Source: Paludibacter sp. UBA6032 (GTDB taxonomy: Bacteria > Bacteroidota > Bacteroidia > Bacteroidales > Paludibacteraceae). Taken from it: a stretch of 64,000 nt of DNA. The stretch's first letter is position 1. Each line of letters starts with the position of its first letter. The notes below the pieces were generated by a model, which had not been told where the DNA came from, ran no database searches, and saw only the letters and a program-made list of their open reading frames with translations. Below, one piece after another: positions 1 to 8,867 of this stretch. Made by a program: the position numbers and the translations under genes. The stretch spans positions 1-64,000 of the forward strand of contig DIZI01000022.1 in the NCBI GenBank assembly GCA_002427885.1, written 5' to 3'.

Positions 1-120
1 GTATTTGCTCCCGCATTCACTTTATCTCCCGATAGCTATCGGGATGGCGAAAGTGAAGCTCCCGCATCCTCGATAGCTATCGGGACGCATGTGAGCATAG
101 CCTCGGTCGTTATGTGTAAG
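1..120. repeat. Palindrome-rich intergenic repeat at the window edge
   Basis: Two copies of the dispersed palindrome centred on GATAGCTATC lie here (27-44 and 71-82), together with two copies of a 'CTCCCGCAT' phrase. The stretch ends in GTTATGTGTA (109-118), and the inverse of that 10-mer appears at 843-852, just beyond the next gene. The 'TTTGCTCCCGCATTCACTTT' phrase recurs near 893-912. It looks like one end of a repeat unit that separates small orphan genes. No coding sequence was seen between here and position 251. Confidence 0.5.
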
Positions 121-250
121 TGTAAAAAAAGAAAAAGAAAAGATTGCGAATTGAATTATTCCACTTAAAAAAACGGAGCCTTAAGAAGAAAACTTTGTCT
201 CACCATACAGAGTGCCAACAAGAATTTATTAAAAACTAAACGATTTTAAA

Positions 251-805
251 ATGAAATTATCAAAAACATTAATTTTAATCTGCATTTTTCAATTCGCATT
301 AAATTTGAATGCTCAAGATTATTTGCCCAAAGCTAAAACTTATGATGGTTTGTCAATCGGGATTGGTTCTGGTCAAGACTTCGGTGGACTTGGACTTGGC
401 GTTTTGTATTATGGACAAAATAAAACCGTTGGTATTTTTGGAGGACTGGGATATACTCCATCGGGTATAGGTATAAATGGTGGACTCAAAGTCAGACTTA
501 TACCAATAAAAATCAATCCTACATTTAATCCATTTCTTCTTGGGATGTATGGCTATACAACATCTGTAAGTATATCTAACGATGCACAATATAATAAAAC
601 GTTTTATGGACCGACAATAGGAATTGGGGCTGACCTGAAATTCAAAAAAAACAGTAGAGGTTTTTGGTCTTTTTCTTTGCAATTACCATTAGAAAACTCA
701 AAAGCTATTGAATATATTCGATACTTAACAGTTGTCAAACACATGACATTTTCAGAATCATCTACTTTTAGATATTCAATCGGATACAGGTATTTACTTA
801 ACTAA
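251..805 (+). CDS. Exported protein of unknown function, possible outer-membrane beta-barrel
   Basis: A 184-residue protein with a clear signal peptide: a lysine near the N-terminus, a hydrophobic core, and a likely cut after the NA of LNAQD around residue 21. The mature part is rich in glycine and in alternating aromatic/polar stretches (GxGLGVLYYG, GGLGYTPSGIG, final FRYSIGYRYLLN), which fits a small outer-membrane beta-barrel ending near an aromatic residue. I do not recognise the family. It stands alone between repeat-rich spacers with an inverted 10-mer on each side, so it may be a mobile or cassette-like orphan gene. The ATG follows an A-rich stretch typical of Bacteroidota ribosome binding regions. 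Confidence 0.7.
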   Translation: MKLSKTLILICIFQFALNLNAQDYLPKAKTYDGLSIGIGSGQDFGGLGLGVLYYGQNKTVGIFGGLGYTPSGIGINGGLKVRLIPIKINPTFNPFLLGMYGYTTSVSISNDAQYNKTFYGPTIGIGADLKFKKNSRGFWSFSLQLPLENSKAIEYIRYLTVVKHMTFSESSTFRYSIGYRYLLN

Positions 806-1152
806 GTTTATGACTAATACGAAGTGTAAACAAACAAACACCATACACATAACACACGCCTCACCTGCTGGCTGACGTGCAATTTGGAGATTTTGCTCCC
901 GCATTCACTTTTTCGCTTTGCGAAAGAGAATGCTCCCGCAAACCAACCTCCCCCTCGTTTGTAACGAGGGATAATTGGTAATACGTTTTTAAACGTATAA
1001 ATGAAAATCGATTTTTTTTATTGTTAGAAACAACAAACCAGAAACCCCTCTCCCGATAACTATCGTGAGCAAACAGGGGGAAGAAGAATTACTAAGCAAC
1101 GGGAAGTCATTTACAGAAAAAGAAAAAATAGAAAATAAGAAAATATAAGCGT
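806..1152. other. Gene-free spacer with several repeats
   Basis: No coding sequence is supported. The stretch holds the inverse of the GTTATGTGTA end repeat (843-852), a hairpin TTTCGCTTTGCGAAA (911-925), a copy of a dispersed 'CCCCTCGTTTGTAAC' element (951-998) and a degenerate palindrome CGATAACTATCG (1054-1065). The density of palindromes resembles the spacers on the other side of the preceding gene. Confidence 0.55.
951..998 (+). repeat. Dispersed repeat, copy 1 of 2 in the window
   Basis: The element starts CCCCTCGTTTGTAAC, continues with a TAATTGGT core and ends in the palindromic ATACGTTTTTAAACGTAT (981-998). A second copy in inverted orientation lies at 31036-31076, with the same order of sub-motifs and a few substitutions. 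Both copies are intergenic. Confidence 0.6.
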
Positions 1153-1683
1153 ATGTTAGAAGGTCATCCAATAGTTGTTCAAGGTTTTGAAATACCTTCC
1201 AACACATTACTTTTTTTGATGGTACTTTCAATTCATGTTTTAGCAGGTTTGACTTGTGTAATATCTGGAGCATTGGCCATGTTATCAAAAAAGCAACCCG
1301 GTCGCCACCCAAAGTCAGGTAAGGTTTATTTTTGGTCGTTATTAATTGTATTTATAACTATGACAATTATTGCAATAATGCGCTGGAAAGAAGATTATCA
1401 TTTATTTATTTTAGGATTTATTTCTTTCATCGCGGCATATATTGGTAGAATAGCTAAAAGAAAAATGTGGAACAAATGGAGTATCGTACATATCACATTC
1501 ATGGGGATTTCCTATATTTTTTTACTTATTGCTTTTTATGTCGACAATGGAAGATTTTTACCGGTATGGAAAACAATTAATCCAATCGTTTATTGGTTAT
1601 TGCCACCATTAATCGGAATTCCTATTATTATCCGTACATTGTTTCGAAATCCATTGTCAGGGAAGTATTTTAAAATAAAATAA
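1153..1683 (+). CDS. Multi-pass inner-membrane protein, DUF2306-like
   Basis: A 176-residue protein with about five predicted transmembrane helices (roughly residues 18-45, 57-77, 82-100, 110-130 and 145-164). A conserved-looking His follows in the first helix (HVLAG), and a basic loop HPKSGKVYF precedes the second; this layout resembles the DUF2306 family of small predicted membrane proteins. No catalytic motif is visible. The basic loops around residues 45-55 and 100-107 probably face the cytoplasm. It is isolated, with palindrome-rich spacers on both sides. The family assignment is tentative, but the membrane topology is firm. Confidence 0.6.
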   Translation: MLEGHPIVVQGFEIPSNTLLFLMVLSIHVLAGLTCVISGALAMLSKKQPGRHPKSGKVYFWSLLIVFITMTIIAIMRWKEDYHLFILGFISFIAAYIGRIAKRKMWNKWSIVHITFMGISYIFLLIAFYVDNGRFLPVWKTINPIVYWLLPPLIGIPIIIRTLFRNPLSGKYFKIK

Positions 1684-1974
1684 AAACCTCGTTGAGCGTA
1701 GCTTGTGTTATCAGGAGTTTGGCGAAGGCTTTGCCTTCGTCATAGTTAAAAGGAAAGCTGCAGCTTTCCACAGGTAGAAAAGAAAAGAGAGTTATGATTA
1801 CCCCTGCTCCCGTTCGATTTTATCGCATGGAAAAAAAATAAATAATATAGTAATGCCACACGATACCCCCGTCCCCCCGATAGCTATCGGGGCTATCGTG
1901 GAGCTATCGGGACGTGCGGCAGCGAGAAGGGAGAAAAATGTTATGCATAATAAAAAATTAAATATCAAACAATT
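1684..1974. repeat. Spacer with four palindromes
   Basis: No gene is seen. The spacer contains a hairpin CGAAGGC-TTT-GCCTTCG (1723-1739), a perfect 18-bp palindrome GGAAAGCTGCAGCTTTCC (1752-1769), and an 18-bp copy of the dispersed palindrome with four-base C and G ends (1875-1892). The last is followed at once by two partial copies of its right half. It ends in a GTTATGCATAA phrase shortly before the next start codon. Confidence 0.6.
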
Positions 1975-3042
1975 ATGAAAAGGAATCTTGTATTAGGGTT
2001 ATTTTTTCTGGTAATTAATTTATCAAATGCAAATCCACTGGTATCACCAAATTGCTTTGTTTTATCGGAACTATCATTCGACTCAGAAGGAAGATGGGAA
2101 ATAGAATTAAAATTTTTTAATGACTCTTTTTATTTTTGGGGAACTGAAAACATTTATATATCGTCTAATTCCGGGGGGACTAATTTAAAGCCATTAAATT
2201 TAAATTCATTAAAAGAAAAAATGATTGTAAGAATAAACAATGATAGTTTACAATCAAATTTATCAATCAATCCATTGGGAGACTGTATTTCCATAGGATA
2301 TAGTTTTTCTTATTCATTAACTCCTCCTTTAGCTTTTGGAAATTTAGTGACAGCTACAGTTAGAACACCAAAAATTGGTGAATCTATTGCTTTATATGGG
2401 TTTGAATATCAATATGATTTCGACTTCGATTATAGTATTGATAAATCTCCCTCGCCGGGCAACGAAAACGACTCAACCGGAATGTGTGGTACAATAATGG
2501 GAAAGATTTATGACCCAAACCATCTACTTCCTGAAAATGTCAGGTTAGCTGGAAATGGGATAATAAATTTTAAGCCCGAAGCAAATGGAAATTTTTCTGC
2601 AAGAATTAGCTCTTCGAAACACCATATTGACAAATTATACTATTACGCCACTGAAAATGAGAAATCTATGGGCTATTATGTTAAGATTACGCCAGTTGAT
2701 ATTACAACAGAACCTGATACGATTGTAAATGTTGATTTGCATATTTATGACATTGTTTCTTCAGTTGAAAGTATAAAAAACAATCAGGAATCTGTTTTTA
2801 AAATTACACCAAATCTAATTCAAGAATCTTCCTTTAACTACGAAATAGCTATTCCTGTTAAATCTTCAAATAGTTTCATTGAAATTGACAATCTGAACGG
2901 ACAAATGCTGGAAAGATATTCTGTTACAGAAAATAAAGGGAAAATTAAATTTAAAAATAAATTGAAAACAGGCAATTACACTGTCAGACTTTTTGTGAAC
3001 AATAAAAACTATGCAAGTTCAAAAATTATTGTTGCAAATTAA
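1975..3042 (+). CDS. Secreted protein with T9SS type A sorting tail, function unknown
   Basis: A 355-residue protein with an N-terminal signal peptide (about 19 residues, ending near SNANP) and a C-terminal domain of about 80 residues. The tail has the usual Por/T9SS order: a short linker, a 'F-K-I-T-P-N' start, a central 'IEIDNLNGQML' strand, 'LKTGNYTVRLFVNN', and a final 'SSKIIVAN'. The protein should therefore cross the outer membrane by type IX secretion and be released or anchored to the surface. The middle (residues 20-260) has no catalytic motif I can name and includes a Cys pair region near residues 165-175. Function is unknown. Confidence 0.7.
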   Translation: MKRNLVLGLFFLVINLSNANPLVSPNCFVLSELSFDSEGRWEIELKFFNDSFYFWGTENIYISSNSGGTNLKPLNLNSLKEKMIVRINNDSLQSNLSINPLGDCISIGYSFSYSLTPPLAFGNLVTATVRTPKIGESIALYGFEYQYDFDFDYSIDKSPSPGNENDSTGMCGTIMGKIYDPNHLLPENVRLAGNGIINFKPEANGNFSARISSSKHHIDKLYYYATENEKSMGYYVKITPVDITTEPDTIVNVDLHIYDIVSSVESIKNNQESVFKITPNLIQESSFNYEIAIPVKSSNSFIEIDNLNGQMLERYSVTENKGKIKFKNKLKTGNYTVRLFVNNKNYASSKIIVAN

Positions 3043-3099
3043 TGAAAAGAATTTTAATCACTATTGTTGGAATTTACTGTTTTAAAAATCAAAAAGACC

Positions 3100-3136
3100 G
3101 GAACCTGACAGCGTCCGAAGGACCTGTCAGCGTTCC
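3100..3136. repeat. Imperfect inverted repeat / hairpin
   Basis: GGAAC and GTTCC ends enclose CTGACAG and CTGTCAG arms around a TCC-GAA-GGA centre, giving a compact hairpin. It sits in the spacer between two unrelated exported-protein genes. It has no T-tract, so it is more likely a dispersed repeat than a terminator. Confidence 0.55.
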
Positions 3137-3211
3137 ATCAAACTCCAATAATCCATCCATCTGAATGAAAAAGGATTTTCAGAAAAATCATTATTTTATT
3201 TCAACTAATTT

Positions 3212-4480
3212 ATGAAAAAGCTTTTAAATGTTGCTTTGTTTTTAATGATAACAGTATTGAATTGTCAGGGTCAAAATGACTGGAAACCCGGATATATTAT
3301 AAAAAATTCCGGGGATACAATTTTTGGATCGATCGATAACAGAGATAGTAAAAGTAATACGAAACAATGCTTTTTTCGAAAAGATTCACTGAGTGAATCC
3401 ACTGTTTACGAACCGCAAGATATTGCAGGTTACAGAATTATTGATGGTAAGTACTTTGTTTCAAAAAATATTCCCGATGGAGGTTCTACACGAAAATTAT
3501 TTTTAGAGTTTTTAATTCATGGAAAAGTTGATGTTTTTCATTACGAAGACAGGGAAAGTCACTTCTTTTTAGGAAAGGGAGGAAAATTGTATGAACTTAA
3601 AAACACAACGTCCATAGTAGACATAGACAGTAATTATACTCAAATAAATAAAAGCGATGTTGTCAGATATGAGTTAGATAAAAAGGAGTATATCGGTCTT
3701 TTAAATTACTTAATGCAAGATGCAAATTTGCGACCGCTCATAAATAATACGCGATTAAATTCCGAATCGCTGATTAGTCTGGCTAAGAAATATCATGATC
3801 GTGTTTGTACAACTGAACAATGTATTATTTTTGAAAAACAAATTGATCCGACCCGCATAACTATTTCAGTTCAGGCAGGCGAATCAATTAATAGTCTTAA
3901 TTGGGGTGGAGAGCTGGCCAGTGATTTTGGCTTCTCAACTTTTGTCGGCTGTCGGTTCGATTTTCAAAACTTATTCATATATTCCGAAAATCTGTCCTTT
4001 GTGTTGGATGTAAATCTCCAGCAATATTCTGATTATAATATTAGAGATATTCGTGAAAGCGCTGCTTTGTCCTACAATGGGAAAAATTATAGAATTTACA
4101 ATGAAAAATATCAGGAGCATTATTATACTAAAAATCTTCATGTCGATTTAAACACTGTTGTTCTGAAAATTCCGGTAGTTTTTAATTACATTTTTTCGAA
4201 AGGGAAAATCAAACCGTATGTCGGTTTTGGCTTATCAAATACAATCGTATTGTCACAAAACAAAGACCTTAAAATCACGGCCTTTTACGATGAATATAAA
4301 AAATCTATTCCAACTTATTTAATCGGATTTCTGGGAAGAGCCGGTTGCAAATATGATTTAAAAAATAATCATGCTGTGTATGCCGATTTAAGTTTTGATT
4401 TCTCTGAAAATATGAATTTGAATCAGATTCTGAGACTATCTAATACTATATGCTCATTAACTGCCGGGTATACATTTTAA
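3212..4480 (+). CDS. Exported protein with predicted outer-membrane beta-barrel C-terminus
   Basis: A 422-residue protein with a signal peptide of about 20 residues (ending near NCQGQ). The N-terminal part begins with 'PGYIIKNSGDTIFGSID', a phrase common in Bacteroidota exported proteins that carry a beta-rich domain of about 200 residues. The C-terminal half (from about residue 215) has alternating hydrophobic strands, a 'KPYVGFGLSNTI' turn and a final aromatic residue (AGYTF), as in PorT/OmpW-like beta-barrels. No function is known. It is flanked by repeat-bearing spacers and is not obviously in an operon. Confidence 0.65.
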   Translation: MKKLLNVALFLMITVLNCQGQNDWKPGYIIKNSGDTIFGSIDNRDSKSNTKQCFFRKDSLSESTVYEPQDIAGYRIIDGKYFVSKNIPDGGSTRKLFLEFLIHGKVDVFHYEDRESHFFLGKGGKLYELKNTTSIVDIDSNYTQINKSDVVRYELDKKEYIGLLNYLMQDANLRPLINNTRLNSESLISLAKKYHDRVCTTEQCIIFEKQIDPTRITISVQAGESINSLNWGGELASDFGFSTFVGCRFDFQNLFIYSENLSFVLDVNLQQYSDYNIRDIRESAALSYNGKNYRIYNEKYQEHYYTKNLHVDLNTVVLKIPVVFNYIFSKGKIKPYVGFGLSNTIVLSQNKDLKITAFYDEYKKSIPTYLIGFLGRAGCKYDLKNNHAVYADLSFDFSENMNLNQILRLSNTICSLTAGYTF

Positions 4481-4740
4481 AATGAATAAAAGTACCATCA
4501 TATAAAAATACTTGAAATAATTTTATTGATTATTCTACTGTTAGCTTTATATATGAAACTATATTTGATAGCTATGGGGAGTGTTGTTTGTGCAGTTTCA
4601 ATGTCCATTTTTTGGTACAACTAAAAAGTGTTCGTATTTTTGGGGAGTTAAATCGATTGAATTCTGACAGAAAAGATGTCAATTTTCAAAACTGGATTCA
4701 ATTAAATTGTTATTACAGATAAATTATTAAAAAAAAAATT

Positions 4741-5238
4741 ATGAACACGAATATATCAGAATGGGCATCTGAAAAACGAAAACAATTAGATGGAGTTACG
4801 CACAGTTATCCCATTGCTGCAAAAGTTAAGTTTCGATTAAACTATTTAAATAATCTGCTTTTGAGAATCAATGATTTAAAGCTGGATGAAGATGATATCC
4901 TTCTTACAGATTTGGAAAACATTATAAACTTATTACCGCCAAAAGCTGAAGAAATGATATTTAATAATTATCAATCGAAGTTTAACGACTTAATATTTAT
5001 GGTTAAACACAGGTTTAATCTCACTTCTGATAACTATTACAGGAAAGATCTTAATCCGTTAACCATCAAAAATTTAATTGGAATTTCACTTGGTTCGGTT
5101 TTAATTTATTTATCAATCATACTTTCTAATAAGCCTGCATTATCTATTGAAATCGGGATTCTGCTTATAATCGCTCTTAGCCATGTTGCAGGAATTTTAC
5201 TTGACCGTAAAGCTCAAAAAGAAGACAGAGTTCTCTAG
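4741..5238 (+). CDS. Small membrane protein of unknown function
   Basis: A 165-residue protein without a signal peptide. Residues 1-110 are charged and helical, with many Leu, Asn and Lys. Two adjacent hydrophobic helices follow (about 109-127 and 134-153), and a short charged tail ends in KAQKEDRVL. The likely form is a cytoplasmic helical domain held to the inner membrane by a hairpin. I do not recognise a family. The preceding 260 bases contain only a short hydrophobic frame without a convincing start. Confidence 0.6.
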   Translation: MNTNISEWASEKRKQLDGVTHSYPIAAKVKFRLNYLNNLLLRINDLKLDEDDILLTDLENIINLLPPKAEEMIFNNYQSKFNDLIFMVKHRFNLTSDNYYRKDLNPLTIKNLIGISLGSVLIYLSIILSNKPALSIEIGILLIIALSHVAGILLDRKAQKEDRVL

Positions 5239-5397
5239 TTTTCAATATGTTGAATTTAATTTGCAAATTTACATTTGATCAAAATAAAATTAATCATTGA
5301 ATAATCAAAATTCTGAAACTGTTCGTTTTAAAATACCATTCTTATTGTATTGTTATAGGGAAGCTTAATAAGTCGGGGCAATTTTATAAATTTAAAA

Positions 5398-7233
5398 ATG
5401 AGAAAATCACATTTCCAGTTTATTTTATTTCTGATTTCCTTCAATCTTACAAGTCAGGCGCAACAAATCGCCAATTACGGTGTGGAAGGTTGGGCTGCTT
5501 ATACTGAAGGGGGAAGAGGTGGAAGAATTATTCGTGTAACCAATCTGAATGCGAGTGGAACCGGTTCTTTTGCAGAAGCAATTGCCGCCAGCGGACCAAG
5601 AATCATTGTGTTTGAGGTTGGCGGAGTTATTAATATGAACGGATCTTCCAAATCAATAAAAAATCCCTATATAACCATTGCAGGTCAAACAGCACCCGGA
5701 AAAGGTATTACACTGATTAATGGCGGTTTGAGCATTAGTACACATGATGTAATACTTCAACATATCAGCATTCGTCCGGGAGCTTCAGGGCATGTTGTCG
5801 GTTCATGGGAACCCGATGCCATGTCAACTGTGGGTGCTTATCATGTTATTATCGATCATTGTTCTTTTACCTGGGCGGTTGATGAGAATTGTTCAGCTTC
5901 AGGAGATCGTTTTAAGGGTGCTACACCGGATGAATGGAGAAATAATACCTCGCATGCCGTCACCATAAGCAATAACATAATTGCAGAGGGATTAAGCATG
6001 GCAACCCACACGAAAGGAGAACATTCAAAGGGATCTTTGATTCATGATAATACAAGCGATATTGCCATTCTGAATAATCTTTATGCGTGTAATAAAGACA
6101 GAAATCCCTTGTTTAAAGGGGGTGCCAGAGGAGTTATAGTCAATAATTATATTTATAATCCAGGATCGGCAGCCATTAGTTTTGGTTTGGTAGATAGTGA
6201 ATGGACCGGGTATGATTATCAAACCGGACGCATGTCAGTTGTTGGTAATTATATGCAAACAGGACCAAATACCGGCAGCTCCGTAGCATTGATAAAGATT
6301 GGCAACGGACCTTGTGAAGTCTATCTGTCGGATAATATATCGAATAAACCAACAGGAATCGTCCAAAATGAATACAAGGGTGACCTGACGAAAATTGTTT
6401 CTTCAAAGCCTGTCTGGAATGATAATATCCATATCATACCGGTTGCGGATGTGCAACAAAATGTACTTAAAAATGCCGGAGCAAGACCCTGGGACCGGGA
6501 TGCAACAGATACACGTATCCTGAATAATATGTTGACCGGAGCCGGTAGCATTATCAATTATGAAACAGAAGTTGGTGGTTATCCAAACTATAACCCTTCA
6601 AGCCAGACATTTCAGGAAAGTGAATGGAATCTGGATTATATGCTGAAACTTTCTCCCGATGTTTTCATTCTCACTCCGGACAGTGGAAGCCTGTTTATGA
6701 AAGACTCTGTTTTTACGGTAGAATCGGTGATTAATAATCAGAATGATGCTGTAAACTATCTGGAATTGCTTGTCAATGGCGTATCCGTTGGAAAAGTAAG
6801 TCAAGCTCCGTACAAATGGGATATTAGTATTCATAACTCCGGAAACTATGAATTAGTGGTTGTAGCAGCTATTGATAAACAGATGAAAACTTCAACAAAA
6901 ACGCTGCACATAGCTGTTGCCGATACTTCGTCTACCAATATTAAAGAGAACAAATCGGTAACACTTTCTTGTTCATCTTCCCCCAATCCATTTCGGGTAA
7001 ACACAAACATCAGTTATCATTTAACCCAACCAACCTTTATTAATCTTGGAATTTACAATAGTATGGGTTCAAAAGTTGATACCCTGATCGATGAATTTCA
7101 AACAGAAGGTGAGTATAATATAAAATGGGAACCCAAAAAATTACCATCGGGAATCTATTTCAGTTGTTTAATGGCCGGACGTGAAGTCATCTGCAGTAAA
7201 ATGATTTATGAATCATCATATTCGCCTTTATAA
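5398..7233 (+). CDS. Secreted pectate lyase-like protein (PL1 superfamily) with T9SS tail
   Basis: A 611-residue modular enzyme. After a signal peptide of about 21 residues comes a right-handed beta-helix domain (about 25-430) with hallmarks of the polysaccharide lyase 1 group: 'YGVEGWAAYTEGGRGG' at the N-terminus, 'ITIAGQTAPGKGI', 'ILQHISIRPG' and 'IIDHCSFTWAVDEN'. A beta-sandwich Ig-like domain follows (about 435-505), then a T9SS type A tail (about 525-611; 'SSPNPFRVNTNISY' and 'LPSGIYFSCLMAG'). It should cleave polygalacturonate by beta-elimination outside the cell. The polygalacturonase gene follows at a gap of 183 bases on the same strand, so the two probably act on the same pectin backbone. 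Confidence 0.8.
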   Translation: MRKSHFQFILFLISFNLTSQAQQIANYGVEGWAAYTEGGRGGRIIRVTNLNASGTGSFAEAIAASGPRIIVFEVGGVINMNGSSKSIKNPYITIAGQTAPGKGITLINGGLSISTHDVILQHISIRPGASGHVVGSWEPDAMSTVGAYHVIIDHCSFTWAVDENCSASGDRFKGATPDEWRNNTSHAVTISNNIIAEGLSMATHTKGEHSKGSLIHDNTSDIAILNNLYACNKDRNPLFKGGARGVIVNNYIYNPGSAAISFGLVDSEWTGYDYQTGRMSVVGNYMQTGPNTGSSVALIKIGNGPCEVYLSDNISNKPTGIVQNEYKGDLTKIVSSKPVWNDNIHIIPVADVQQNVLKNAGARPWDRDATDTRILNNMLTGAGSIINYETEVGGYPNYNPSSQTFQESEWNLDYMLKLSPDVFILTPDSGSLFMKDSVFTVESVINNQNDAVNYLELLVNGVSVGKVSQAPYKWDISIHNSGNYELVVVAAIDKQMKTSTKTLHIAVADTSSTNIKENKSVTLSCSSSPNPFRVNTNISYHLTQPTFINLGIYNSMGSKVDTLIDEFQTEGEYNIKWEPKKLPSGIYFSCLMAGREVICSKMIYESSYSPL

Positions 7234-7416
7234 CCGATTGTGGGCATCCGAAACAAATCCAATAGAAATTCATTATAAAAAATAAAAATATCGTTGTCAG
7301 CAATTAAACTTATCGGTTGATTTTAAGTCATAGAGGAGGAATGAAGAAAAGGATTCACAACAGTAGTCCCCCTTATTATTTCTATTAAAACGAATATCAA
7401 TTTAAAACGTATTACA

Positions 7417-8733
7417 ATGAAAGCACATCGTACAGTTATTCTGTTTTTATTTAATTTTCTTTTCTTAGCCGGTACAATCAATGCACAACCGGCACGTGTT
7501 GTACCATCGCTTCCGACCATTCCTGATAAAACATTCAATGTTAAGGATTATGGTGCGGTTGGTGATAATGTAACGGATAATACAAAAGCCATTCAGGATG
7601 CCATAAATGCTGCAGGTAATGCGGGTGGTGGTAAAGTTATCATACCATCAGGCGAATACTTATGCGGACCGCTTAATTTTACGAATAACCTGAATTTACA
7701 TATCGATTCGGCTGCCATTCTCAGAATGTTACCCATAGACAGATATCCCGGCGGAACAACATTGGGAACAGCTTTTATTAGCGGTTTCAAACTTCACGAT
7801 ATTGCATTAACCGGAAAAGGAATGATTGATGGTCAGGGAAGTCCCTGGTGGCCGCTGGCTAAAACTACAAATGCACAGCGTCCCCGAATGATTGCATTCA
7901 GAGATTGTAACAAAGTTTTGATTGAACAGCTTAAAATGATCAACTCACCGAAGTTTCATATTACAGTAGGAGGTAAATCATCGAATGTAACTGTACGGGA
8001 AGTAATTATTCGTGCTCCGGCATCGACTGACCCTGTGAATCCAAGTCATAATACCGATGCCTGTGATGTGAGTGGAAATAATATATTGATACAGAATTGT
8101 GACGTTAGTGTGGGTGACGATGACTTTACCTGTGGCGGTAATACTTCGAATGTACTTATTACCGGCTGTACGTATGGTTACGGACATGGCGTATCCATTG
8201 GAAGCCCCACAAAAGGCGGAGTGTCAAATATAACCGTTGAAAATTGTACTTTCACAAATACCGAATGTGGAATCCGCATAAAGTCAGATCGTGACCGGGG
8301 TGGATTACTTGAAAACCTGACCTATCGTAATTTGGAAATGACAAATGTTGGAATCCCGATTCTGATTTATGCCGAATATATGGCAAAAGAGCGTGAATAC
8401 AGGAATTTACAGAAAATAACACCTGAGATAGCAGAGACCTATCCTTCGGCAGCTGTTACGAACCTTACTCCTATTTATCGCAATATCACATTTACAAACA
8501 TAACTGCAACTGCTGAAAAAGGAAAACGGGCCGGTTTGATCTGGGGTTTGCCGGAAGCTGCAATATCCAATATCGTTCTTCAAAATGTAACTATCCAGGC
8601 TGATAATCCGTTCGGTATTTTCTTTGCCGATAATGTTCAACTGGTAAATTGTAAAATCACTACAAAAGAAGGTGAAAACAAGTTAGCACTGACTCATGCC
8701 AAAGTCAGTATTGATGGTAAAGAAGTAAAATAA
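7417..8733 (+). CDS. Glycoside hydrolase family 28 polygalacturonase
   Basis: A 438-residue protein with a signal peptide (cut after INA, about residue 24), then the parallel beta-helix of GH28. The family signature is visible: NTD ending at Asp214, GDD at residues 233-235 (Asp234/Asp235), GHG with His257, and RIK at 287-289. The GDD motif continues 'DF' where many family members have Cys. The entry strand 'FNVKDYGAVGDNVTDNTKAIQDAI' region is also typical, so hydrolysis of galacturonan or rhamnogalacturonan by inversion is expected. There is no T9SS tail and no lipobox, so a periplasmic location is likely. It is a neighbour of the lyase upstream, though distant from the galactan locus at 44-59 kb. 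Confidence 0.88.
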   Translation: MKAHRTVILFLFNFLFLAGTINAQPARVVPSLPTIPDKTFNVKDYGAVGDNVTDNTKAIQDAINAAGNAGGGKVIIPSGEYLCGPLNFTNNLNLHIDSAAILRMLPIDRYPGGTTLGTAFISGFKLHDIALTGKGMIDGQGSPWWPLAKTTNAQRPRMIAFRDCNKVLIEQLKMINSPKFHITVGGKSSNVTVREVIIRAPASTDPVNPSHNTDACDVSGNNILIQNCDVSVGDDDFTCGGNTSNVLITGCTYGYGHGVSIGSPTKGGVSNITVENCTFTNTECGIRIKSDRDRGGLLENLTYRNLEMTNVGIPILIYAEYMAKEREYRNLQKITPEIAETYPSAAVTNLTPIYRNITFTNITATAEKGKRAGLIWGLPEAAISNIVLQNVTIQADNPFGIFFADNVQLVNCKITTKEGENKLALTHAKVSIDGKEVK

Positions 8734-8867
8734 TACGGATCTACAATTTCGAATTTGATACTAAAACGAATAGGTAGATGGAAATCCAGAAGTTTCAGTA
8801 AAAAGACATCTGTTTATAACCGAAAAGTAATAAGCATAATGAAAGGATGAATATAATAAATTCATAA

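Noticed and set aside
4482..4621. Short hydrophobic frame (ending VSMSIFWYN) between two genes
   Set aside because: The only upstream ATG is in another frame and the internal start leaves about 23 residues. It may be a decayed membrane peptide but cannot be supported.
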